Positions 1 through 9,159 are shown, counted from the first letter of the stretch. The stretch: 64,000 nt of DNA from an uncultured Clostridiaceae bacterium (GCA_947381905.1 CANCXL010000001.1:105970-169969), one strand, 5' to 3'. Numbers and translations: made by a program. The notes: a model not told the origin generated them from the letters alone.

Positions 1-368
1 ACTGTAAGCCAGCAATAGACAAAAGTTTGGATATGGGAAATATTGTAGCACCATACTATCAGCTAGATAGTAAAATGAGTGATGTACTTAATGCTATAAA
101 AGGTAAAAAGGTATATATCACTTTTGATACAGATTTTCTAAATCCAGCTGTTGCACCGGCTACAAATTGCCCAGAACCTGGTGGACCTTCTTATAAGGAG
201 ACTTTAGATTTCATGAAACACATTATCAATACATCTGGAGATGTGATTGGAATAGATTTTGTGGAATATAATCCAGACGAAGAAGGTGCAAATTTAACAG
301 GCACAACAATCGTTAATCTAATTATGGAGGTATTAAGCTACATGAAAAACAAAAACACTACTTCTTAA
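1..368 (+). CDS. Agmatinase/arginase-family ureohydrolase, 3' part only
   Basis: The reading frame is open to the left edge, so only the C-terminal ~120 residues are present. The segment TFDTDFLNPAVAPATNCPEPGG is the ureohydrolase signature (normally SxDxDxxDPxxxPGTGTPxPGG) that supplies manganese-binding Asp residues, followed by the conserved D-x-VE-Y-x-P-x-x-D end. Family members hydrolyse agmatine, arginine or related guanidino compounds. Compared with the usual motif, D-P is N-P and P-G-T is P-A-T, so substrate is uncertain. It ends 23 nt before the ABC-F gene and may share its transcript. Family is fairly sure; agmatine as substrate is inference. Confidence 0.8.
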   Translation, partial: CKPAIDKSLDMGNIVAPYYQLDSKMSDVLNAIKGKKVYITFDTDFLNPAVAPATNCPEPGGPSYKETLDFMKHIINTSGDVIGIDFVEYNPDEEGANLTGTTIVNLIMEVLSYMKNKNTTS

Positions 369-391
369 CTAAAAGAATGGAGGAATGACTT

Positions 392-2068
392 ATGTTAGAT
401 GTAGAGCTTAGTAATGTTACATTAAATTACGGATTTAAAAACATCTTAGATGGAGCGACATTTCAGGTTAATAGTGGTGACAAAGTTGCCATTGTTGGAG
501 ATAATGGAACTGGTAAAACGACAATCTTTAACCTTATCTATGGCATTGACATACCAACTAGTGGTACAGTGTCTAAAAGAAAAGAAGCAACAGTAGGTTT
601 TCTAAAGCAAATTGCTCCTGAGGCTCAAGATGGAATTACTGTAAGAGAATTTTTAGGAAAAGCCTATGGTGATATTTTTGAGCTTCAGGCAAGGATGCGT
701 GAACTTGAATACGTTATGGGAGATTCTAACACCAGTGCTTCTGATCTTCAAAAGGCGATGGATGCATATGGTAAGGTACAAGATATGTTCCAAACACAAG
801 GTGGGTACGAGGTTGAGTCTAACATTGAAAAAATGGCGGCAAACCTTAAAATCTCTGACATTTTAGATCAAGAATACAACTCATTAAGTGGCGGACAAAA
901 GACTATTGCATGTCTTGCTCAAATGCTTCTTTTAAGACCAGATATTCTTCTTTTAGATGAACCAACCAACCATTTGGATATTCCAACATTAGGTTGGCTT
1001 GAGGAATTTATTAAAGGATATCCTGGGGCAGTGGTACTTGTATCGCATGACAGATATTTCTTGGACAAGACTATTAGTAAAATCTTTGCAATTGAAGATG
1101 GAAAAATTAAGACTTACCTTGGAAACTATACTCAATATGTAGAAGCTGTAGCTGCCGAACGTGAACTTCAGGCGCAAGCTTATGTAACTCAACAGAAAAA
1201 GATTGCAGATATGGAAGATACAATTCGTAAAAATAGAGCATGGGGAGCACAAAGCAGTGAAAAAGCTTATAGAGTTGCAAAACAACTCGAAAGACGTATT
1301 GATGAAATGGACAAAGTTCAAAAGCCCAAATCACAAAGAGACATTGCACTTAATTTTACAGCAGACACCAGATCTGGTAATGATGTGTTAAAACTTGAAG
1401 ATTTGTGCTTTGCGTATGATGATGGCGAAATTATTCTTTGCGGGGCAAACTTAGACATTAATTACCAAGATAAAGTTTGTCTTATAGGCAAAAATGGTTG
1501 TGGCAAATCAACTATTCTTAAAATTGTCTTAGGGCAAATTAAGGGTTATGAAGGTCAAGTTACAATTGGAAGCAATGTAAAGATAGGTTATCTTCCGCAA
1601 CATGTATCTTTTGACGATGAGAAGATAACTATCCTTCAAGAATTCCAAAAGCATTTTAGTGGTACTCTTACACAGGCTTATTCTACTCTTGCTGCCTTTC
1701 ATTTTTATGGTGAAGAGGTTCATAAACGTATATCTTCGCTTTCTGGTGGAGAAAAAGTTAGACTGAAGTTTGCAGAACTTGTTCAAAATGACGTAAACTT
1801 TTTAGTTTTAGATGAGCCTACCAATCATTTAGATGTAAGAAACAGAGAGATTTTAGAAGAAGCGCTTGAAAGTTTTTCTGGTACAGTTCTTTTTGTATCA
1901 CATGATAGGTATTTCGTTAACAAAGTTGCAAACAGAGTAGTAGAACTTGAAGGTGGTGAGCTTATAGATTACTTAGGTAATTATGATTTTTATCATGAAC
2001 ATGCGGTGAGTTTCCCCCAAGACGGCCCTTCAGAGCAGGGCCCAAAAAAGGTACTAAGACGGAACTAG
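392..2068 (+). CDS. ABC-F ATPase (ribosome-associated type), 558 aa
   Basis: Two ABC cassettes without membrane segments. The first has Walker A GDNGTGKTT, signature LSGGQKT and Walker B ILLLDEPTNHLD; the second has GKNGCGKST, LSGGEKVR and FLVLDEPTNHLD. A charged linker of roughly 90 residues lies between them, the ABC-F interdomain (P-site tRNA interaction motif) linker. Such proteins act on the ribosome as translation factors or antibiotic-resistance factors; which one cannot be told from sequence alone. Start ATG follows GGAGG at good spacing. The last ~15 residues (Pro/Gly/Gln/Lys/Arg-rich) are encoded by unusually GC-rich DNA. A strong hairpin follows the stop. Confidence 0.9.
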   Translation: MLDVELSNVTLNYGFKNILDGATFQVNSGDKVAIVGDNGTGKTTIFNLIYGIDIPTSGTVSKRKEATVGFLKQIAPEAQDGITVREFLGKAYGDIFELQARMRELEYVMGDSNTSASDLQKAMDAYGKVQDMFQTQGGYEVESNIEKMAANLKISDILDQEYNSLSGGQKTIACLAQMLLLRPDILLLDEPTNHLDIPTLGWLEEFIKGYPGAVVLVSHDRYFLDKTISKIFAIEDGKIKTYLGNYTQYVEAVAAERELQAQAYVTQQKKIADMEDTIRKNRAWGAQSSEKAYRVAKQLERRIDEMDKVQKPKSQRDIALNFTADTRSGNDVLKLEDLCFAYDDGEIILCGANLDINYQDKVCLIGKNGCGKSTILKIVLGQIKGYEGQVTIGSNVKIGYLPQHVSFDDEKITILQEFQKHFSGTLTQAYSTLAAFHFYGEEVHKRISSLSGGEKVRLKFAELVQNDVNFLVLDEPTNHLDVRNREILEEALESFSGTVLFVSHDRYFVNKVANRVVELEGGELIDYLGNYDFYHEHAVSFPQDGPSEQGPKKVLRRN

Positions 2069-2071
2069 TGT

Positions 2072-2115
2072 AAAGAGGTAGCATATGCTACAAACTATGC
2101 TACCTCACTCTTTCT
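2072..2115 (+). terminator. Intrinsic terminator after the ABC-F gene
   Basis: Perfect 11-bp arms GAGGTAGCATA (2075-2085) and its complement (2096-2106), followed by a broken T-rich tail. Confidence 0.75.
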
Positions 2116-2140
2116 ATTGTTGCAGATAGGAGGTATTGCT

Positions 2141-3352
2141 ATGAATAGAAAAGTAGAAGATTACATCAAATCTATCTTTTCACAAAATCCTAGTGTAATA
2201 GCAAATCCTACATGCTATGTATATGATTTGGAAGAAATTACAAACAGGATTGGAGAGATAGAAAAGTATAAACTTAAGAATGTTTCGCTGTACTATGCAA
2301 TGAAGGCAAATCCAAACTTGGAAGTTTTGGAACATGTTTTGTCACATAAGATAATTGCTGGAATTGAAATTGCGTCAATTGGCGAGCTAGAAAAGGCAAG
2401 GAGTATTGGTCTTACAGATAATTCAAGAGTTCTTTTTACAGGTCCTGGAAAAACAGTTCAAGAACTTGAGGAAAGTGTAAAAAGTGGCTTAAGATTTATC
2501 AACGTAGAATCGGTGGTTGAAGCAATTCGTATAAATCAAATTGCCAAAAAGCTTGGCATAGAAAAAGTCAATGTGCTTTTAAGAGTAAATATTAATTACT
2601 TTTTAGATGGCGCAGAGGAATATATGGCAGGCAAATCTACGAAGATGGGAATTGATCAGGCAAGGTTTTATGAGGATTATGAGGTTATTTCAAAACTTAA
2701 TCATATTAATGTTTGTGGATTTCATGTATTTGCAGCGGATGGTGTTTTAGATTTTAATGTACTTCTTAGGTATACAGACTTTGTATTTAGGTTTGTAAAA
2801 GAGGCAGAAAAGACAGTAGGCATTGTGGATGTTATAGACTTTGGCGGAGGATTTGGTATAGATTATACAAAATCCGGAAAGTATTTTGATACGAAAGCGT
2901 ACTTTAAAGGCTTAAATGAACTGATAAAAAAATACTCTTTTGAAAATAAAGAGTTTATCCTCGAACTTGGAAAGTATATTGTGGGAAGCGCTGGATATTA
3001 TGCAACTCAAATTGTAGATATCAAGGACTGTAAAGGTATGAAGCATATCGTTACAGCAGGAGGCGTAAACCATATGAGACTACCAATTGCGACTGATAGA
3101 AAACATCCTGTATATATAGTAGAGATGGGAATTCCTAAACTCTATGATAAACAGACTGAAGTTTCAAATGAAACTGTAGATATAGAAGGTCCGTTATGTA
3201 TGACGGAAGATAAGATATCATGGGATGAATTCATTAAATCAGCTAAAATTGGAGATGTTGTTGTTTTGACTCAATCTGGCGCTTATTGCTATAGTGCATC
3301 TACGCTATGGTTTTTAAGTCATCAGATGCCACTAGAGTTAATAATTAAGTAA
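2141..3352 (+). CDS. Fold-type III PLP-dependent decarboxylase (DapDC/BtrK-like)
   Basis: About 403 residues with alanine-racemase-like barrel plus C-terminal beta domain. The PLP lysine sits in LYYAMKANPN near residue 57; GGGFGIDY binds the cofactor phosphate; GPLCMTED carries the catalytic Cys and GAYCYS the C-terminal signature of the meso-DAP/ornithine decarboxylase family. The EPGR motif of DapDC reads ELGK here, which points away from true diaminopimelate decarboxylase and toward BtrK-like acyl-carrier or polyamine-type relatives. I start at ATG 2141 because AGGAGG lies 7 nt upstream; a longer frame from 2117 lacks this. A nearby agmatinase-like gene would fit polyamine metabolism, but that is inference. 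Confidence 0.8.
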   Translation: MNRKVEDYIKSIFSQNPSVIANPTCYVYDLEEITNRIGEIEKYKLKNVSLYYAMKANPNLEVLEHVLSHKIIAGIEIASIGELEKARSIGLTDNSRVLFTGPGKTVQELEESVKSGLRFINVESVVEAIRINQIAKKLGIEKVNVLLRVNINYFLDGAEEYMAGKSTKMGIDQARFYEDYEVISKLNHINVCGFHVFAADGVLDFNVLLRYTDFVFRFVKEAEKTVGIVDVIDFGGGFGIDYTKSGKYFDTKAYFKGLNELIKKYSFENKEFILELGKYIVGSAGYYATQIVDIKDCKGMKHIVTAGGVNHMRLPIATDRKHPVYIVEMGIPKLYDKQTEVSNETVDIEGPLCMTEDKISWDEFIKSAKIGDVVVLTQSGAYCYSASTLWFLSHQMPLELIIK

Positions 3353-3373
3353 TTTAGTGTAAAAATCATTATA

Positions 3374-3411
3374 GGAGATTTCTGCCAAGTGCAGGAGTCT
3401 CCGCTTTTTTT
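3374..3411 (+). terminator. Strong intrinsic terminator
   Basis: 12-bp arms (3374-3385 and 3391-3402, two G-T wobbles) with a 5-nt loop and a long T run from 3405. Confidence 0.92.
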
Positions 3412-3413
3412 CT

Positions 3414-3441
3414 TTGTTTTTTATCTGTATTATGGTATAAT
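3414..3441 (+). promoter_or_regulatory. Promoter for second ABC-F gene
   Basis: TTGTTT at 3414, 16-nt spacer, TATAAT at 3436-3441, just after the preceding terminator. Confidence 0.75.
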
Positions 3442-3464
3442 ATTCCCATATGTTAGGTGGTAAT

Positions 3465-5360
3465 ATGAATTATAAAATAGTAAATGGATCAATAAGTTAT
3501 GGATCAGAAACCATACTTGAAGAAATAAATTTTGAAATAAAAGAAAAAGATAAAATTGCCATTGTAGGGAGAAATGGATGCGGTAAATCTACTCTTCTTA
3601 AAGCTATAATAGATAATAGTATGTTAGAGGAAGGGGTAGGAGAAAATAAATTTGGCGTATATAAGCAAGGTAATATAGAACTTGGATATTTAAAGCAAAT
3701 TCAATTTGAAGATAATGATATATCTTTAGTAGAGGAAATACGAAAAGTATATAGTGATATTATCCTACTTGAGAATAAAATTCAAAAACTAGAAAGTGAG
3801 CTTCAAAATAATTCAGATGAAAAAATTGTAAAAGAGTATACAAATGCACTAGATAGATATAAATTAATGGATGGATATACATATAAGAAGGAATATGAAA
3901 CTGCTATTTTCAAATTTGGATTTACAAGAGAAGACATGAATAAAACTCTTAATGAATTCTCTGGTGGACAAAGAACAAAAATTGCATTAATAAAATTAAT
4001 ACTTAGCAAACCAGATATTCTTTTACTTGATGAGCCAACAAACCATTTAGATATTACAACAATAGAATGGCTAGAATTATATTTAAAGAATTATTCTAAA
4101 GCGATAGTTATAGTATCTCACGATAGAATGTTTTTAGATAAAATAGTAAATAAAGTATATGAAATTGAATATGCGTCAATGACAGAGTATACTGGAAATT
4201 ATTCATCTTTTGAAGTACAAAAAAGAATGAATTATGAAAAGCAATTAAAGGATTACGAATATCAGCAAAAAGAAATAAAAAGACTAAGAAATATTGCAGA
4301 CAGGTTTAGATATAAGCCTACAAAAGCCAAAATGGCACTTTCTAAGCTAAAAATTATTGAAAGAATGAAATTAGTCGACGAACCTAATAAATATGATTTA
4401 AAGTCCTTTTCAACTAATTTTAAGCTAAGCAAAGAAAGTGGAAATTTGGTTTTAAGAGTTCAAGATTTAAAAATAGGATATGATGAAATAATAGCAGATA
4501 TTTCTTTTGAACTATATAAAGGTAAAAAACTTGGAATAATTGGAGCAAATGGAAAGGGAAAATCTACATTGCTAAAAACTCTAACTCAAGCTATACCAAA
4601 TAAAGGTGGAAAGTTTGAATATGGGTATAATGTAGATAAGGCATATTTTGATCAGCAAATGGAATTTAAAAATCCAGAATACACAGTATTAGAAGACTTC
4701 GAAAATGAATTTCCAAATTTAACTATTACACAAACTAGGTCTGCACTTGCATCGTTTATGTTTTATTCAGACGATATAGAAAAGCAAATAAAGCTTTTAT
4801 CTGGAGGTGAAAAAGTAAGACTTGAACTATGTAAAATACTAAAACGTGGGCCCAATTTATTACTTTTAGATGAGCCTACTAATCATTTAGATATAGTAGG
4901 TAAAGAATCACTAGAAAATTTACTTCAAGCATATACAGGTACTGTTATTGTTGTATCACATGATAGATATTTTATAAATAAAATAGCAGATGCATTACTA
5001 GTATTTGAGGAGAACAAAGTTACCTTTTTTGATGGTACATATTCAGAATATATGGAAAAGAAAAGTGATGAAGATATGACAAAAACTTATACTAAGCAAG
5101 AAAAGGAGAAAAGTAGTAATAATTCATATTTAGAAAATAAAGAAAAAAATAGAATAAAGAATAAGATAAAAAGAATAGAAAATGAAATAGAGAATAAAGA
5201 GGCGAAAATAAAACAAATACAGGAGGAAATGGTAAAAGAAGAAAACTGTACAAGTTATATTAAACTTAACGAATTTCAAAACGAAATACAAAATCTAGAG
5301 GAAGAAATAGAACAAAAGATGCAAGAATGGGAAGATTTAAACAAACAAATGGATGAGTAG
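3465..5360 (+). CDS. ABC-F ATPase with C-terminal coiled coil, 631 aa
   Basis: Second, distinct ABC-F protein. Cassette 1: GRNGCGKSTLL, FSGGQRTK, ILLLDEPTNHLD; cassette 2: GANGKGKSTLL, LSGGEKVR, LLLLDEPTNHLD. After the second cassette a ~90-residue Lys/Glu-rich heptad region forms a predicted coiled coil, as in Uup-type or other long ABC-F members. No membrane segments. The start at 3465 has AGGTGG upstream; an in-frame ATG 15 nt earlier has none. Own promoter and a terminator on both sides make it monocistronic. Its sequence and AT-rich codon usage differ from the ABC-F at 392, so this is not a recent duplication. Confidence 0.9.
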   Translation: MNYKIVNGSISYGSETILEEINFEIKEKDKIAIVGRNGCGKSTLLKAIIDNSMLEEGVGENKFGVYKQGNIELGYLKQIQFEDNDISLVEEIRKVYSDIILLENKIQKLESELQNNSDEKIVKEYTNALDRYKLMDGYTYKKEYETAIFKFGFTREDMNKTLNEFSGGQRTKIALIKLILSKPDILLLDEPTNHLDITTIEWLELYLKNYSKAIVIVSHDRMFLDKIVNKVYEIEYASMTEYTGNYSSFEVQKRMNYEKQLKDYEYQQKEIKRLRNIADRFRYKPTKAKMALSKLKIIERMKLVDEPNKYDLKSFSTNFKLSKESGNLVLRVQDLKIGYDEIIADISFELYKGKKLGIIGANGKGKSTLLKTLTQAIPNKGGKFEYGYNVDKAYFDQQMEFKNPEYTVLEDFENEFPNLTITQTRSALASFMFYSDDIEKQIKLLSGGEKVRLELCKILKRGPNLLLLDEPTNHLDIVGKESLENLLQAYTGTVIVVSHDRYFINKIADALLVFEENKVTFFDGTYSEYMEKKSDEDMTKTYTKQEKEKSSNNSYLENKEKNRIKNKIKRIENEIENKEAKIKQIQEEMVKEENCTSYIKLNEFQNEIQNLEEEIEQKMQEWEDLNKQMDE

Positions 5361-5373
5361 TTTACTCATCCAT
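5349..5373. terminator. Bidirectional terminator overlapping two stop codons
   Basis: Perfect 11-bp arms ATGGATGAGTA (5349-5359) and complement (5363-5373) with a 3-nt loop. It contains the stop codons of both convergent genes. Confidence 0.85.
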
Positions 5374-5878
5374 TCGTATTATTTACTAATACAAGTGACT
5401 TTACAAAAGATTCCTTATCCTTGTTATATCGTCTAAACTCATTTGAAAATGTATCATATTCAGAAAGTTCTTTTGCGCTTTCTGGATCTATTTTTCTTTC
5501 AAATATATAACCTAGCTCTTTTGCTTTATCAATTGGTAAGGCAATCATAAGAGTAGTATCAATTACATATTCTCCACATACAGTCCAAGCATGATTACCA
5601 TTTGGTGAATTTTTAGTACCAGCAAGTGGCATAAATTTACCATAGTATAAATCAACTCTAGGTATGTTTTGTGCAATATATCTAGATGCTAATCCACAAT
5701 GACCAATATTTAGACCATATAAAAATGCTTCTTCAAAGTATCTTAATTCGTCTTCATATAGTTTATCTAGCTTAAAGCTAAATACAAAATTCTTAAATTC
5801 TTCATTCCATGCATAATAGTTTAAATCTATATTAATCATTTTAGAAATTGTATTTCTTAATTCTTCTGATGGTAACAT
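5366..5878 (-). CDS. Transglutaminase-like (papain-fold) protein, paralogue 1
   Basis: 170 residues starting at ATG 5878 (GGAG 10 nt upstream; a TTG at 5887 is too close to it). The order GHC (Cys61), NHAWT (His96), YVIDTT (Asp107) matches the Cys-His-Asp triad of transglutaminase-like/papain-fold enzymes. No signal peptide or membrane segment, so a cytoplasmic enzyme is likely. It aligns without gaps over about 110 residues with the next gene upstream, including the N-terminal LPSE block, so the two are tandem duplicates. Substrate unknown; the fold assignment rests on motifs only. Confidence 0.6.
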   Translation of the reverse strand: MLPSEELRNTISKMINIDLNYYAWNEEFKNFVFSFKLDKLYEDELRYFEEAFLYGLNIGHCGLASRYIAQNIPRVDLYYGKFMPLAGTKNSPNGNHAWTVCGEYVIDTTLMIALPIDKAKELGYIFERKIDPESAKELSEYDTFSNEFRRYNKDKESFVKSLVLVNNTNG

Positions 5879-5931
5879 TAGTTCCAATCTCCTTTCATTA
5901 TATTTCTAGGTATTATATCATACATCAGGCT

Positions 5932-5964
5932 AAAAAAAAAGACTATAGTATAACTATAGTCTCT
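5932..5964 (-). terminator. Terminator of paralogue 2
   Basis: On the minus strand, perfect 9-bp arms (5953-5961 and 5941-5949) with 3-nt loop, followed by nine T. Confidence 0.92.
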
Positions 5965-5970
5965 TTAGTG

Positions 5971-6489
5971 CTACATTGCTTGTTGTATTTTAGCTCCCAA
6001 ATATAAAGTTTTTTGATGCGCTGAAACTTTTTCTTTCTTTTTAGGTACTTTTTTGATAAAATGTTCTTCTGGTGAGATTATAGTAGAACTTTGTTTATTC
6101 AATATGAACCTAAAATCATATCCAATACATTTTGCAATTTCTACTGGTATTTCAACCATTAAAGTAGGATCAATTACATAGTCGTCCATTATCAACCATG
6201 CATGTTCACCTCGCCCAGAACATCCATATCCTGCCACAGGAATAAAAAATCCTATACATACTTGTGCATCTGGTAGACATCTAGAAAGATATTTACATGT
6301 AAGAATATTATTATTAACATTTAGTCCTTGTGAAAATATATCTTCCAATGTAGAAAGATAATCGTCTAATTCTAAATCTAGACTAGTTCTTAAAATTTCC
6401 TTTCTTAAATCCCGTCTCCAAGCAAATCTTGTTAAATCGTATCCTAATTCTTTTGAAATATTATATCTCAAAATTTCTGATGGTAGCAC
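5971..6489 (-). CDS. Transglutaminase-like protein, paralogue 2, nucleophile lost
   Basis: 172 residues from GTG 6489, chosen because it aligns with Met1 of the neighbouring paralogue (VLPSE against MLPSE) and has AAAGGAG 8 nt upstream. His96 (EHAWL) and Asp107 (YVIDPT) are kept, but the position of Cys61 in the sister protein is Asn61 (sequence NVNNN); a different Cys lies at 65. The C-terminus is longer and Lys-rich. It may be a pseudoenzyme partner or regulator of the sister protein. No membrane segment. Function unknown. Confidence 0.6.
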   Translation of the reverse strand: MLPSEILRYNISKELGYDLTRFAWRRDLRKEILRTSLDLELDDYLSTLEDIFSQGLNVNNNILTCKYLSRCLPDAQVCIGFFIPVAGYGCSGRGEHAWLIMDDYVIDPTLMVEIPVEIAKCIGYDFRFILNKQSSTIISPEEHFIKKVPKKKEKVSAHQKTLYLGAKIQQAM

Positions 6490-6703
6490 TGGCACCACTC
6501 CTTTCAAAAAAAGTCTTCCATATTATAGCATAATTTCAACATTATGTAAAGCAAATACTAAAATTATACAATAATAGACAAAAATTATATTAAAAAATGA
6601 GAATACTTTACCAAAAAATACTAAAATGCTATAAAACATAGTAATTAACAGTATTTAATATAAAATTCAACCATTCTATAGTATATATAAGTTAAATTAA
6701 ACA

Positions 6704-6715
6704 GAACAAATGTTT
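6704..6715. promoter_or_regulatory. LexA/DinR (SOS) box
   Basis: GAACAAATGTTT matches the Gram-positive LexA operator core GAACRNRYGTTY at every position and overlaps the -35 box of the umuC-like gene, the arrangement expected for SOS repression. Confidence 0.8.
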
Positions 6716-6741
6716 ACAATAACAAAATTACGTGATATAAT
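6713..6741 (+). promoter_or_regulatory. Promoter of umuC-like/yolD-like operon
   Basis: TTTACA (6713-6718), 17-nt spacer, TATAAT (6736-6741). Confidence 0.88.
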
Positions 6742-6765
6742 CATACTAGAGAGGAGGAATTATAG

Positions 6766-8022
6766 ATGAATAAAACATACATATGTATAGATATAAAATC
6801 TTTTTTTGCATCTGTGGAATGTGTTGAAAGAAAGTTAGATCCATTTACTACAAATCTTGTTGTTGCTGATGAATCTAGAGGAAAAGGTACAATTTGTCTT
6901 GCTGTTTCTCCTAAAATGAAAATGCTTGGAGTAAAAAATAGATGTAGATTATTCCAAATACCTAATAATATTAAATATATTGCGGCAAAACCTAGAATGA
7001 GTAAATACATAGAGTATGCTGCTAATATATATAGTATATACTTAAAATATGTTTCAAAAGATGATATACATGTATATTCTATAGATGAAGCGTTTTTAGA
7101 TGTTACAGAGTATCTTAACACATATAAAAAGAACGGAATAGAACTTGCAAAGCTAATATTAAGAGATATTTATACATCTTATGGTATTACGGCAACAGCA
7201 GGAATTGGCACAAATTTATATTTATCTAAAATTGCGCTAGATATATTATCTAAACATAATGCTTCTAATATAGGATATTTAGATGAAGATACATATATAA
7301 AAGAATTATGGTATTATGAACCATTATCAGATTTTTGGCAAGTTGGAAAAGGAATAGAAAAAAGATTAAGGAAACTTAGAATAAAAAATATGTATGATAT
7401 TACAAGAACTAATCCTAAAATATTATATAAAGAATTTGGAATAAATGCAGAATTACTAATTGATCATGCATGGGGGAAAGAAACCTGCACGATATCGGAT
7501 ATAAAACGATACAAACCCAAAAGTAATTCTATATCTACAAATCAAGTATTATTTAAAGATTATACATGGAATGAGGCAAGACTAGTATTAAAAGAAATGG
7601 TTGAACTAAAAAGTTTAGAACTTGTAGAGAAAAATTTAGTAACTGATACATTAACGTTATATATAGGATATTCGAACAATATTATTAAACCAAGCGGTGG
7701 AACATATAAAATATCATTAAAAACCAATACTTTTACAGAACTTTTAAAAGGGTTTATGAGCTTATATGATAAAACAACGAATATGTTTATGCCAATAAGG
7801 AGAATTGGTATTGGCTTTGAAAAAGTAGAAGAAGAAAAATACATACAAATGGATTTTTTTATAGATAGAAATAAAATAGAAAAAGAGAGAAAAGTGGAAG
7901 GTGCTATAAGTAACATTAGAGCAGAACTAGGCAATAATGCAATACTTAAAGGAATGAACCTTGAAGTTGGAGCAACTACAAAACTTCGTAACACTTTGAT
8001 AGGAGGTCACAATGCTAAGTAG
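6766..8022 (+). CDS. Y-family translesion DNA polymerase (UmuC/UvrX type)
   Basis: 418 residues. CIDIKSFFASVE gives the first catalytic Asp and the steric Phe pair, YSIDEAFLDV the second acidic pair (SIDE) of Y-family polymerases; a helix-hairpin-helix thumb and C-terminal little-finger region follow. The protein bypasses damaged template bases during SOS-induced replication. ATG 6766 follows AGGAGG. It overlaps the yolD-like gene by 11 nt, the pairing typical of Bacillus uvrX/yqjW loci, and carries a LexA box in its promoter. Family certain; the exact subfamily is inferred from the YolD partner. Confidence 0.92.
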   Translation: MNKTYICIDIKSFFASVECVERKLDPFTTNLVVADESRGKGTICLAVSPKMKMLGVKNRCRLFQIPNNIKYIAAKPRMSKYIEYAANIYSIYLKYVSKDDIHVYSIDEAFLDVTEYLNTYKKNGIELAKLILRDIYTSYGITATAGIGTNLYLSKIALDILSKHNASNIGYLDEDTYIKELWYYEPLSDFWQVGKGIEKRLRKLRIKNMYDITRTNPKILYKEFGINAELLIDHAWGKETCTISDIKRYKPKSNSISTNQVLFKDYTWNEARLVLKEMVELKSLELVEKNLVTDTLTLYIGYSNNIIKPSGGTYKISLKTNTFTELLKGFMSLYDKTTNMFMPIRRIGIGFEKVEEEKYIQMDFFIDRNKIEKERKVEGAISNIRAELGNNAILKGMNLEVGATTKLRNTLIGGHNAK

Positions 8023-8323
8023 ATTAGAAAGAGCAAAACAATTTCTACCTTTTGATGCTCTTAAAGGATTACAAGATGCATTAAGAGAAAAAGAAGTAGA
8101 ATATGTTGAAATGATAGAATTAAGCGATGATAAAAAGGAAGAACTATGCAGAAAATTACAGATTTTATATGTTGGAGAAACAATATACGTAACATATTAT
8201 AATAAAAATCATTATACTAAAATTAAAGGAAAATTATTATATATTAATCCTTTAAAAAAGAGTATAAATGTCTCTAAAATTGAAATACCTTTTGAATATA
8301 TAAAAGATATAGACGTAGCTTAA
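8012..8323 (+). CDS. YolD-like protein
   Basis: 103 residues. The start (LSRLERAKQFLPFDALKGL) and the central GETIYVTYY segment resemble the YolD-like family, small proteins nearly always encoded beside UvrX/YqjW-type Y-family polymerases. The ATG lies inside the polymerase gene with AGGAGG 7 nt upstream, so the two are translationally coupled and SOS-controlled together. The biochemical role of YolD is not settled; a polymerase accessory function is inferred from linkage. Confidence 0.85.
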   Translation: MLSRLERAKQFLPFDALKGLQDALREKEVEYVEMIELSDDKKEELCRKLQILYVGETIYVTYYNKNHYTKIKGKLLYINPLKKSINVSKIEIPFEYIKDIDVA

Positions 8324-8340
8324 AGGTAATTAAAAAATGA

Positions 8341-8372
8341 AATAAGATTAAACAAATATGTTTAATCTTATT
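8341..8372. terminator. Bidirectional terminator
   Basis: Perfect 14-bp arms (8341-8354 and 8359-8372), 4-nt loop, T-rich tails on both strands, between convergent genes. Confidence 0.9.
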
Positions 8373-9159
8373 TTCTTAATGTTAGTGTTTTTACTTTAAA
8401 ATCTTTAGATTCGTATCCCCATGGATTAGAAATAAATCTAGTGTTACTTTGTGTAAAGTCTGATTCTATATGATCATGTCCATATATCCATACTGGTGCT
8501 TTAAATGAATTAACACTGCAGTAATAACAACTGTTATTCTTATTGTTAACTGGTGGTGTATGTGTTATTATTAGATCTAAATCATTAGGTAAATTATCGT
8601 ACCATTTTACACTTTCTTTGTGTAGTGCCATTATTTTATCTCTTTTAGATAAATTAGATAATATGAGCCTTGAATCATTTGAATAAAGGTAATAAAAAAG
8701 CCAACCAGATATTCCTTGAGGTAAGTACCACATTGTGTCTCCTGCGATTTTAAATCCATTATAGCAAATCATTCCATTGTTAGAGTTAGTTCTATCTAGA
8801 AATATGATTTTTTCATTTTCTTTTAGTAAGCTACAAATTTTATTTATTTTATTTAAGCTATTATAATCAAATTCTTTTTTCATATTTTTATTTAGCATAG
8901 ACGATATGTAATATTCATGATTACCAGCAACAAAAAGTACTTTATCATAATATTTAGCACATTCTTCTAAAAATACTATACTAGATTTTATAAACTCGGA
9001 AATATCTCCAGCAATAACGAGTATTTGACCATTTACTTTAGGCTTAATATTTTTATCTATAAATTCTTTAATAGACTCTATACTATAGCCATTATTATCA
9101 GATTTTATATAAAAACTAAGGTGTAAATCAGATATATAATCTACATTTAAACTTTTCAT
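8368..9159 (-). CDS. Calcineurin-like metallophosphoesterase
   Basis: 263 residues with the full metal-site series in order: DLH near residue 11, GD (VIAGDIS), GNHE, THTPP and GHDH. These bind the di-metal centre of calcineurin-like phosphoesterases, which cleave phosphomono- or diesters. No signal peptide, so it is cytoplasmic. ATG 9159 has AGGAGG upstream; the stop codon lies just beyond the shared terminator hairpin. Single-gene unit with its own promoter. Substrate cannot be named. Confidence 0.88.
   Translation of the reverse strand: MKSLNVDYISDLHLSFYIKSDNNGYSIESIKEFIDKNIKPKVNGQILVIAGDISEFIKSSIVFLEECAKYYDKVLFVAGNHEYYISSMLNKNMKKEFDYNSLNKINKICSLLKENEKIIFLDRTNSNNGMICYNGFKIAGDTMWYLPQGISGWLFYYLYSNDSRLILSNLSKRDKIMALHKESVKWYDNLPNDLDLIITHTPPVNNKNNSCYYCSVNSFKAPVWIYGHDHIESDFTQSNTRFISNPWGYESKDFKVKTLTLRK

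Noticed and set aside
989-1349. Antisense ORFs within the first ABC-F gene
   Set aside because: They lie on the opposite strand of a clear ABC-F gene, lack SD sequences and show no recognisable protein pattern; shadows of the real frame.
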